Position numbers and translations under genes: made by a program | Shown here: one piece after another, positions 42,267 through 52,200 of the stretch | How positions within the stretch are numbered: the stretch's first letter is position 1 | How the letters are laid out: each line of letters begins with the position of its first letter | Notes under the pieces: generated by a model | What the model saw: only the letters and a program-made list of their open reading frames with translations | Databases searched by the model: none | Told to the model about the DNA's origin: nothing | Assembly (NCBI GenBank): GCA_023333565.1 | Contig: JAJKFH010002273.1 | Location: forward strand, 1-64,000 | Length of the DNA stretch: 64,000 bases | DNA from: Puffinus mauretanicus | Taxonomy: Eukaryota > Chordata > Aves > Procellariiformes > Procellariidae | Direction: 5' to 3'

Positions 42267-42506
42267 TGTCGGAGTGACCCACGGGTCGGAGTGGGAGTGC
42301 GAACCCAGAGTAATGACGAATCCCAATATGGGCATGGTCATTCTCCTTTTAGTCAAACAAATATTCATCTTAACTATCTTCTTTTATCATATAATATTAC
42401 ACAGAAGTTATTTACACTACAACACAAAGATCAATTCTACATGCATACAAACTTAGCATTTCTAATACAAAGCTTAACTTAACATTTCTAATCTTTTCTC
42501 TCCACA
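42267..42506 (-). repeat. Outer 5' LTR (240 bp)
   Basis: Starts TGTGGAGAGAAAAGATTAG and ends ACTCCGACA on the minus strand. Its U3 contains one unit of the internal array (TAAGTTAAGCTTTGTATTAG). A TATA-like TTATATGATAAAAG lies in the middle. It matches the 3' LTR except at 42395. Confidence 0.92.
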
Positions 42507-42641
42507 GACCCCTGCTGGACACCACTTGTCACCAATCTCCATGTGGACATTGAGCTGTTGACCACTACCCTCTGAACCACTACCCCATCCAGCCAATTCC
42601 TCATCCACTGGACAGTCCACCCATCAAATCCATATCTCTCA

Positions 42642-43982
42642 AATCATTAAATCATCATTCATCATATTCATCAAATCATGTTTCAATTCTCAATATAGGA
42701 ACAAAAAAAGTGGAAACTCTGTGTTACATTCAACAACACCTGAAACATAGTGTCCTATATTATTTGCTGCATACTGAAAAAAGCTCTGATGCAGAAGGTG
42801 CGTGGCTATGCACCCTTTGCTGAGGAAGATAGAAAAAAAGCTGGTTGCTCTGGCTCCTTACTAGAGGCTCCCTCGCTGCTGCAGTGATTCTAAGGTAAAA
42901 TCCAGCTCATGTCTTGTTCCTTCACTGCCTCCTGTTTAAGTACGTATATAGAAACCTGATCTTCAATATTTGATAGAGCACTTCTTTAGATTAGGTAAGT
43001 GGCTTTTTACTCATATTTATTTACATATATTGTATTTATCTACCTTTGTTAGTATTTACAGTGAATGCATATCAGGACCTGGAAAGATATTAACTTAAAT
43101 CACCTTTTTTACCATGCTGGTAAAATTTCCACGGTCATTCAAATAGCAAACATGCAAGCTGGCCAATTATGTTCAATATTAGGTGTCATGCAAACAAGCA
43201 TGACTTTTTTTAATTCCTGTGGGTCATCACAGATGTGAATTTGATGGTCTCAATCTAGTCCTTATTTGGGTATGGGCTAGCCTATGCTATAACTCATTAT
43301 TCTTTCCTAATACAATCCTAACAGCGGAGAAAGTCTTTAAATTGGAAAAAATATAATGTGTTAAAACGCTGAGTGGAAAAGTTTATACAGAACTCTAGTT
43401 TGCTTTTAAAGAACATCTCCTTCATAATCACTTGCAATGTATCACATTTTTTTAAAAAAGAAGAAAACTCCTTTTCTTATTTCTTTCCTTTTTTTTAAAC
43501 TTTCTTTGTTATGATTACTGCTATCTCACTGTTCTATAACATTGACTGTTTTATTTGACTGGTTCTTTTGTTGTGCTTGTATTAACTGTGCATTTATTTT
43601 TACTTTTCTTTTTTTTAATCTTGAAACAAAATAATATTGTCCTGCCCTCAATCAGCTAACGACTACTCCTACACTCAAAGCAACTCTATATACATCTTTT
43701 TTCCCTGCAAGATTTAGTATTAATATCAAAAGTAGTTGTGGGGGGAAAGGATTTTTCTTTATATCCTTTTTTAAAAAAACATTCTTTCTCAGTAAAAAAA
43801 AAAAAAAGACCTGGAAGACAGTTCTTTTATACTGCAATAATTCTGACCCATTCTTTAGTCTCTTTTCAATCCATACACATGAAATTCTCCCTTTGGTTTT
43901 GTTTAAACCAACTCATATATGCATTCAGCAATGGTATATGAAAAGGGAATCAGAAATTTCAGACCATTTTTAACTGAGTACC
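42642..43982. other. AT-rich intergenic stretch
   Basis: Nothing recognised; pyrimidine-rich low-complexity segments near 43450-43500 and an A run at 43794-43807. Confidence 0.4.
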
Positions 43983-44574
43983 TGTCGTGTTTTAACCCTA
44001 GCCAGCAACAAGCACCACGCAGCTGCTCACTCAGTCCCCCCATGTCTGGTGGGATGGGGAAAGAATTGGGAGAGTAAAAGTGAGAAAACTCCTGGGTTGA
44101 GATAAAGACAGTTTAATAATTAACATAAAATAAAGTAAAATAGTAGTAATAACAGTAGCAGTAGCAGTAGCAGTAACAGTAACAGTAATAGTAATATAAT
44201 ATAAAAAGCAAGTGATACACAGTGCAATTGCTCACCACCCACTGGCTGATGCCCAGCCAGTCCCTGAGCAGCGATCACTGCCCCCCAGCCAACTCCCCCC
44301 AGCTTATATACTGAGTACGATGTCATATGGTATGGAATATCCCTTTGGCCAGTTTGGGTTAGCTCTCCTGGCTATGCTCCCTCCCAGCTTCTTGTGCGCC
44401 TTGTCACTGGCAGAGCATGGGAAGCTGAAAAGTCCTTGACTTAGTGTAAATGCCACCTAGCAACAACTAAAACATCAGTGTGTTATCAACATTCTTCTCA
44501 TACTAAATCCAAAACATAGCACTATACCAGCTACTAGGAAGAAAATTAACTCTATCCCAGCTGAAACCAGGACA
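43983..44574 (-). mobile_element. Solo LTR (bird ERVL-like), 592 bp
   Basis: Minus orientation, from TGTCCTGGTTTCAGCTGGGA to ...AAACACGACA, with a perfect 5-bp target duplication GTACC (43978-43982 and 44575-44579). A TATA-like site is at 44304-44310 and a poly(A) signal ATTAAA at 44112-44117 (minus reading). It is longer than its relatives at 16973 and 25747, partly because of a trinucleotide expansion at 44145-44197. No internal region adjoins it. Confidence 0.93.
44145..44197 (+). repeat. Interrupted (GTA/GCA/ACA) trinucleotide repeat in LTR
   Basis: CAGTAGCAGTAGCAGTAACA-type repeats, lying where related LTRs have a short ATTATC-type tract. It lies in the R-U5 part. Confidence 0.85.
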
Positions 44575-45684
44575 GTACCAGAGGGGGGAGTAGAAGAAAA
44601 ACTACAACCTTTTAGAATATTTCATGAAGCAACACTCAAAATTTTAACTCAGTTCTGTACTCTTTAGTGTAATAATATACTTTATGTGTTCATGTATGGC
44701 ACTGTATATAAAAAAATGTCACTGCTGCTAGATTTGTAGCTGAATGAAGAATTATGTTTTACGTGTATTTTGCACATTATGCAGAGGCATAAATTATTAT
44801 AAAAATGCAAGAATGTGGCAAATTAGACCCAACAGATATAGTTTTTCTGATCTAATTCTTGCTCTAATTCTTGCCTCCGTGGTTGATCCAGAATTTTTGT
44901 AAGGGGCAATTCTATAAGATAAAGTCACCAGAATGATCTTGTAAGTGGATATCTGTCAGGCACATCAACAGCTTTTTTTTTTACTGAATGTTTTTGAAGC
45001 ATTATCATTTCTATGCTGTAGTTACAGAATTGTTTTTTGGTGAGTGAGTGGTGTAGTTACTCTACTTTTTTTTTTCCTCTGTATGTTTAGTAGCTACTGT
45101 GAATTGTAAGCTCCAGTCTCTGCCATTGTTAAATCAGGAAGGCCCTACTATATTGAAGTCAGCACCAGTGACAGTCCACCAGAAGGTTTCTGTGACTTGA
45201 GAATTTTGCCTAGCTTAAGAGTATTCCCTGTAACATGGGAGTAAAAACCTAGCGAGTGTCAAACAAAATACACTGAGTATGAGCAGTAAACTTTTATTTA
45301 TTCAGATTGAAGACAGTATCACAAATGGCAAGTGGGACACAACCTTCAGTGGTATTTGTGGAAAATTGTTGGGTTTTTTGTCTTTTTATGCTTTTTTGCG
45401 TACTTATGTATGTATATATACACCCTTACAGTTTGAAAATATATCTGAGTACTTATGTTTCAATTCATAAAATAAGACCAGAGAACTGAAAAGGACATGA
45501 AAAAACACTTCAGCTTTCAAAAATAAAAAAAAAGAAAATCCTCAAAAGATAGAGAAAGAGACATTTACTTAAAACAGAGAAAAGAACAGCGGTTAGATAT
45601 GTGTAGCATATATGCATACTTACTTGCTATGGGAATGTAAATGAAAAACTGGCTTTGATATCCAGGATACCTTTCTTGTTTTCC
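44575..45684. other. AT-rich intergenic stretch
   Basis: No recognised feature other than short T runs. Confidence 0.4.
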
Positions 45685-45800
45685 CAAGTTGCATACTGTG
45701 TTCTCTTACTTTAGCAAATTGTGACTGAATTACTTCCTTCTGACTCAGTTTCCCACCTGTAAAATGGAAAGGGTGCTAAATTATTGTTAAAGCAATTGAA
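45685..45800 (+). repeat. MIR-like ancient SINE remnant
   Basis: GACTCAGTTTCCCACCTGTA followed by AAATGGAAAGGGTGCTAAAT closely resembles the MIR core (CTCAGTTTCCTCATCTGTAA AATGGGGATAAT). The upstream part, TGTGACTGAATTACTTCCTT, fits the TGTGACCTTGGGCAAGTTAC block. Confidence 0.6.
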
Positions 45801-46377
45801 ACATTACTTATAAAAAGAAAGAAATAAGAACTAGATAATACTACTGTTTATAATGCATTAATTTTTGTACCTGGCTGTTTTTTGCTACAGTATCCTATCA
45901 AATACTCAAGAATTTTGAAGTTTGTCAGATGTATGAGAAAAGGATAAAACAGAGATGTTATTCTGAGCTTGCAGAAAACACCTGAATCATTTTAGAACAT
46001 ACACTTTATTTTCTTCAAACTACATATTTTAGTATTCACTTGTAATTAACATTGGACTTACAGAAACATACATTTCTTTGATCTTCTTTGAATGCACTGG
46101 TGTGTTCCTGTGTACTGTAGTGAAATCATAACCTAGAAAATGATAATATCCTCCTGGCCTTGGATGATCCATAACAGTTTCCAGCTGATTTGAGGGTGAG
46201 AAAGACTACATATAGTGGTTTGGAAAAGTTTCTAACTATTAGTTGGGTAATTTCTTTCCTAAACTTTGTTTGCCTTCATTTCTGATTCTTAGCTTGTAGA
46301 GACTTATTTTTACAACCTGAAATAAAAAAGAAGCTTTGTAATTGACTTCAGGATTTGACCCAGCTAAGTTTTTTTTT

Positions 46378-46408
46378 ATTATTATTTATTTATTTATTTA
46401 TTTATTTA
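46378..46408 (+). repeat. (TTTA)n microsatellite
   Basis: About seven ATTT/TTTA units preceded by a T run. Confidence 0.9.
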
Positions 46409-46643
46409 AATTATAAATAACTTCCTTTTCATCCCTCTGTTAAAGAAGCCCTAAAAGAACAGTTCCTACTTTTCTTGTTATTGATGTGATGTTTCTATAT
46501 TATAGTATCACAAATAAGCATTTTATATTAATGCCTGCTGTTTGGAGAGTCCATCTCAAAGAGTCTGCAATTTTATTCTTTTTGACTCTGTAGCACATGA
46601 ATGTAGTGGCAATTACTGCACTATTTTTAAATAAATGCGTCAT

Positions 46644-47254
46644 AGTGGGTTGACCTTGACTGGCTGACAGGCTTCCCATCCTGTGGCTCTCTCAACCCCT
46701 GCTCCTCAACGGGACAGGGGAAGAAAATAAGATGGGCAAGCTCATGGTTGAGATGAAGGCAGTTTAATGAAAAAAGCAAAGACCACATGTGGAAGCAAAG
46801 CAAAATAAGGAGTTTTATTCTCTATTTCCCATCAGCAGGCAATGTCCAGATGGTGGGAAGCAGGATTTTAGTACATGTAGTGGTTGCTTTGGAAGACAAA
46901 TGCCTTAATAATGAAAGTCTTTCCCCCCCGCCTCCCGCCTTTCACCACGCTTTTATTACTGAGGTGGTGTCGTATGGTAGGAAATATCCCTGTGGTCAGT
47001 TTGGGTCAGCTGTCCCGGCTGTGCCTCCTCCCAACCTCTTGTCCACCCTCAGCCTACTGGCCTTTATGGGGGGCGGGGGGAAATGGTGGGGTGGAAGGAA
47101 GTTGGAGAGAAAGTTCTGGTGCTGTCCGAACACTGCTCAGCAATAGCAAAAACATTGGCATATTATCAACACCATTCTAGCCAGAAATGCAAAGCACAGC
47201 ACTATATTGGCTGCTATGAGGAAAGTTAACTCCATCCCAGCCAGCCCCAGTACA
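46644..47254 (-). mobile_element. Solo LTR of a second ERV family, about 611 bp
   Basis: Minus orientation: begins TGTACTGGGGCTGGCTGGGA and ends about AAGGTCAACCCACT. A poly(A) signal ATTAAA is at 46763-46768. The start is related to the other LTRs (GGCTGGGATxGAGTTAAxTT) but the body differs. If the final A has mutated to T, the flanks GTCAT (46639-46643) and GCCAT (47255-47259) would be a 5-bp duplication with one change; otherwise the boundary is 46646 and no duplication is seen. Confidence 0.82.
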
Positions 47255-50200
47255 GCCATCATCAAATACAATTCTAATTTCTTTGCCAAGTATAGCAACG
47301 TAATAAAGATATTTTATTATTTGCATTTATTGTTAATCTCTTTAAAAGGCCATTAAAAATAACAGTCCAAATGTTTCTGTGGTTTGTGGGATCTATATGT
47401 GTCAGTATTAAAGTGAGTCATACCATCACAGTCATGATAGGTTATTGGCATTTTACTCTAACCAAAAAGTATGGCCTGTTTGAGCTATTTTTTCTCCGCT
47501 TTGGTAACATCTCCATCCTACAAGGTATTATGAATGTTTATATATGAAAACTTCCACAAGGCAGAACTCCAGCCTTTATCAAGCACTATATTTCCTTATA
47601 AAATTGGTTTTGCTCTGAACTCTAGAAAAATATGTCCAAAGTCTTACACTGTGTAAACATGTTCTTGGTAATTACATATCACATTGATGCTGGTGAGTCA
47701 AATATCAAACCATTTCCTGAAGATATTCATTTGGACCACATGTATCTGAAACCACTTAGGCAATTCCACTATTTATTAATGTCTGTGGTTTTACTTCATA
47801 GTTGAAATTAAAGAAAATAATATATATTGTTTTCATGGGATGTCAGCTGTGTTTTGGTATGTGGTTGCATCCTCTTCTGGAGAGGAAGGGTGGCTGATAC
47901 CCCCTTTAAAGCTTCTGATACTACCAGGATAAGTTAAGTGCTGTCATTGCCTGGTTTAGCAGCTATCCAGTTTGTCACCATTCATTTTTTTACTTACATA
48001 GCTTACTAATTTTTTCTGTATCTGTAGCCCAAAAACTACAATACTGACATGGCTGGTACAGCCTTGATACTAACTCAGGCCTCTGGACTGAATTTTGTTA
48101 AGCTTTGTCTGGACTTGTCTTGATCTACCTAAAGCTCTCTTTATTTTTGTGTAGATGGTAGTAACAAGTGAGTTTTCTTCTGCATAGAACAAATTTTTAT
48201 GATCTTCGCATAATGAAGTAGTATAGAGGAGTATGGGATGGTATGATAACAGGCTTGAAAATCGGGATCTACTGCAATGTAGAGGAATGTGGGCATGACA
48301 TGGTAAGAGAAGTGGCACATGGTGACACTGGAGACCCCAGGACTATAAATAACTCACCAGTGATCATGTACTGATAATTAAAGAAAAGCAGGCATGGGAG
48401 CTGGACAATACAGGTTTTAGGGCATAAAAGAACAAGTATCCGCTATATGTAAGATACTCCATATATAGTACGTGTAGGTGTAAAGTGGAATTGCAGAGCA
48501 ATGAAGAAAAAGTAAATTGTAAAAGGTGATAAGATATAAAGATATGAAAATAGCCCCAAATGGGCTCTAGAAAGAGGAAAAAGAAATCACCCTCCTGCCA
48601 TCAAATTGGAGAAAGAAACCCCCACCACCAACATCATATGTTTCCCTCTGAAGGACTTGGGATATGGACAACTTGCTGTCAGACTCCTCCTGCCCCAAAA
48701 GCTTAGCCAATAATCTTAGGACCCAGAAGGATAGTGGAAGGATAAGCCTTAACAGTGGGGAATGGCTGGATACTAGGAATTGTCTGTATAGCAGTTTTAA
48801 CTCTATTATTATTGAGATATTTTTCTCTAATATTTTTTTTTTTTTTTTTTTTTTGTCTGTAATGATTAGATTTGGAATTCTTTGATTAGATGGTTAGGGT
48901 TTCAAGTACACTAGCAATAAATTCTTGACTTTGCTCATTAGGAGTGTTTCCTTTTACCCAAACAAGTTTCTGAGTATATCAACACCTCTCTGACTCCTAT
49001 ATTATTGTTACATCATTATATAAAAAGATGTTCAAGAGATGTTGTTCCAAATAAAAAAAATAGCTCAAATTATTATTTACTTGTAATGACGTGGTCAAGA
49101 AGGAAGTGAAATAATGTTTCTCTGTCTTTTCAATAGCATCTTCATCATTGACTTCCAAACAAAAGTTTAAGCATATGAATTCCAGGTGATAATTGTTGTT
49201 TGCAAGTGTCTTGCCATGTGAACAAAACAAAAAAAACCGCCAGTACTCATAACTAAAATCTGTGACTCTTCATCAGTAGAATACTTAAGTATGTGTACTC
49301 CTTTCATGTATTTATTCAAAGGTTTTTCTGGGAACTTATTGTACCAGAGCTACATCTTGAGGGATGTAGGGACACAGCCAGCAATGGCATTTAATGAATT
49401 AGTGGGTACAGGAAGCAGAATATACTGTATTACACAGGGCTAACCCAGCTTAACATATCCTTTTCATTAATATATCGCAAGCTGCAGAGATATCTGTGGT
49501 AGGCAATAATAAATTGAACTCCAGACCTAGCTTCCTTTTACTGTAGGGGGTAAAGATACCTCTCAGACTTTGAAGCACAGTCTAGGAGGGATTATAGCAA
49601 ATGAAGGGAAGTAATGCGCTGACTGAAAACATTACTATTTTAGTCTACATAGAAAAACAGTTGTCATTCTGTGGCAAAAATTACTCACTAAAGCTTTAGT
49701 GAGTAGCCTAATTAGAAAGGTAACAGCCTTCAGTGAAATCCACTGAATTCTTAGGGCTTATTCTGTCAAGAACAGCAGCAGATCATGGATCAATCTTTAT
49801 GATTCCAGAAAATCAAATCCTGAACCTGATCCTTCTGATATGTCCAAACTGAAATTAACCCTCAGGTTTTTTTCATTGTTAAATCATGCAGTGAAAAATG
49901 TACGTGATACAACTGTACTGAGATTGACCTATGTGATATTTTAGCATGACAACAATTTTTATATATATATATGAGACAACACATGTATATACCTATGGAA
50001 AAAATACATTTATTTTGGTTTTATGGCATAAATCTATTGAATGATGTAATAGTGATAAGCATAATTAAAACCACTTCTCTTAACTTACTGGTGGGTCAGT
50101 CTGGTTTCATCACTAACTGCAATGCATATATACAATATAATGTATATTATATACTTTATTTAGTTGTGTTTCTTTTTTCTCCTGAATTATCACTGAATCA

Positions 50201-52104
50201 GGTTGTTTTCTATTTAACACCTGTAATAAAAGGTATATTATTAAACTCTAACATGAAGCTGGCACTCTACCAAGTTCAACATGCTTGTGTAGAAGGAAAG
50301 CTTGTTACAAGATCAAGGGTGAAGAAGAATCTACTGAGTTATAGTCCATGCAGCTATTAAGACAATTTAGGATAACAAGAATTTGATTTTTATAAGTATA
50401 CCAATGGGAAAACAGATTCAGGCTGTGGGATTTTATGTTGAAGGCTATTGCATAGATAAAATCATTTTTCAAAGAATGTCTTTTAATCCTATTTTTAATT
50501 TCTTTCCACAATTTAAAGCTTCCTATCAACAAAACATTTTTTTTTCCTTAAGAAATGTTACAAAAGAAATATGTTGGAGTCCCAGACTTGTCTTCGTGGG
50601 CCAATTATATCTCTTTGGTCGTGTAACTTCAGAGTTGCTGAGAAGCTCCTATTGCTCTGGAGAGCAAGGAAGATACCCACTGTCTGTGTAATGGTCTAAT
50701 GGAGACTGTCATTTTACTCCTGACTGTTTAAGGAGTCTTGTTCACTAACAGGCCACATGTGTAGCTGTTGCACACAAACTGTTGGCTTTCTACTGTGCAG
50801 TTGGCAGACTCTTGGGAGGCACTGCAGAAGCCGTAGCACTATATCCTAGACAATTATTATATGGCATGCTGCTACAGGCTTTTCTGATACAACACAAGGT
50901 AATTTGTGTTAATGAATGTCAGAATTGTAGATGCTCTGCTGCTGAGCATTTTAGACCACACGTAGAGAATTCCAACAATTGGCATGCATTTGTCTCCCTT
51001 GTCAACTAACAGTGTTATATTCTAACCTATACCTAATTCTTTTTTTTTTAATTCCTGAATAGGTGTGAACCACAGGCTGCATTTAATCAGAAATATAGCT
51101 AACAGGGAGAGCATCAAATTATAGTCTATGTACCATTCCATAATACATTTGACTTAATTAATTGGCTAAGAATACTAATTTGATAATTCCTGGGATAAAG
51201 TAAGTGTCCTTTGCCCCTCTGACAAGGGCAGACTAGGTGAAATTTGAACAATGTCTTATAATGACAAATCTAACAATAATTAGTAAATAACAGAAATAAT
51301 CGATATTGTTTGGACACCTTGTCTACAGGGTAATTGCAAATCAGTAACTGTGTTTTTCTAACACTTCTCTGGTGTGCCATTGAAGGGTTTGCCAACCTTG
51401 CTCTGTATAAAGAAATCCTTCAATATAGAGCATTTGGTTAACTATTGAGTTTGTAAAGGTGTTTTCCCTTACAGGTTTTAGTCAAAATCTAATTCATTCC
51501 TCTATCTCAATATCTTTCGCTCTGTGATCTTCAAGGATTCATGGACTAGCTGTCATGGGTACATGAAAAGCAATTTTAAAAAATAAGCCTGTGTGCATGA
51601 GGCTTGGCTTTGCAATACAGTGTCTGTACCATCACTATTTTAATTTGCAGACTTAAAAAAAAAAGAGGTTAAAAAAACTAGCTTACTGCAAAGGTGTGAA
51701 GATATGAGCTTTCCCACTGTCCAAAAGTTTAAATAATGGAGGAGATAATGAAGTATGTAGTTGTTAAAAATTCTAAATTATGAAGAGGCTACCAATTAGC
51801 AACCTAAGATGTGTAATCTCCGCATACAAAAACTACAATAGAGTTGCCCAATACTAAAAGCAGAAAGTTGTTATTTATTTTCATTTATATTCTAATATAT
51901 TCTGTAGGACTGACAAAGAAATTATTTCTAATAGGTTCTCCATAAACACATACTACAAGATATTTTCCACTCTGAAGAACTAATGTCCCCCTTAACCATG
52001 TAGTATATGTTCATGCTGCTGTTTCTAATTTGGTTTACACAGTCTACCAACATCTGTATATTGCAGGAGTAAGTGTAATTCCAGATTGAATGCAAGTTGG
52101 AAAA
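47255..52104. other. AT-rich intergenic stretch
   Basis: No gene or repeat family recognised. Includes a 22-T run at 48833-48854 and (TA)n at about 49961-49971. A 129-codon open frame at 49971-50360 is AT-driven and shows no domain. Confidence 0.4.
48833..48854 (+). repeat. Poly(T) run of 22
   Basis: Uninterrupted T22; could be the reverse complement of a retroposed poly(A) tail, but no source is recognisable downstream. Confidence 0.9.
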
Positions 52105-52200
52105 TATTATTTCAATTTTACAGAAGGAGAACAGACAGAGGATGATTAAGTGACTTGACAAAAATTCACACTACAGAGCAGAGCAGCAAACTGAACTGCA
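52105..52200 (-). repeat. MIR-like ancient SINE remnant
   Basis: TATTTCAATTTTACAGAAGG ... GATTAAGTGACTTGACAAAA, then TTCACACTACAGAGCAGAGC. This is the order and spacing of the reversed MIR sequence (CCATTTTACAGATGAGG ... GGTTAAGTGACTTGCCCAAG ... GTCACACAGCTAG). It is the best preserved of the three in the window. Confidence 0.7.

Larger units (their letters stand above)
40645..42506 (-). mobile_element. Composite class II-type LTR element with two primer binding sites
   Basis: A complete insertion of 1,862 bp. Outer LTRs are 42267-42506 (5') and 40645-40884 (3'), 240 bp each, differing only at 40773/42395. The target duplication is GACCCC (40639-40644 and 42507-42512); six bases is typical of class II (alpha/betaretrovirus-like) integrases. 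Minus-strand order: 5' LTR, initiator-Met PBS, leader, 40-codon gag-like frame, polypurine tract, a different 383-bp LTR (41867-41485), Lys-1,2 PBS, leader, short MGQS... gag start, a tandem array (about 41215-40933), polypurine tract, 3' LTR. It has no pol or env and is non-autonomous. A simple nested insertion is unlikely, because the inner LTR has no partner and is joined to a PBS on one side and a polypurine tract on the other. Confidence 0.88.
39681..42641 (-). mobile_element. CR1 LINE split by a younger LTR element
   Basis: Minus-strand CR1 of the same subfamily as 38523-38775. Its 3' part is 39681-40644 and its 5' remainder 42507-42641; the 1,862-bp LTR element sits between them. On removal of the insert, the CR1 reads through at CCAGTATGGACCCC/TGCTGGA, the normal place just before the GVPQG block. 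It is 5'-truncated near 42641. Confidence 0.93.

Noticed and set aside
40652..42482. Plus-strand open frames inside the composite LTR element, including two near-identical ones
   Set aside because: They lie antisense to the element and are duplicated only because the two LTRs are identical; none resembles a protein family.
49971..50360. 129-codon open frame near a (TA) repeat
   Set aside because: Composition follows local AT richness; no motif or family resemblance.
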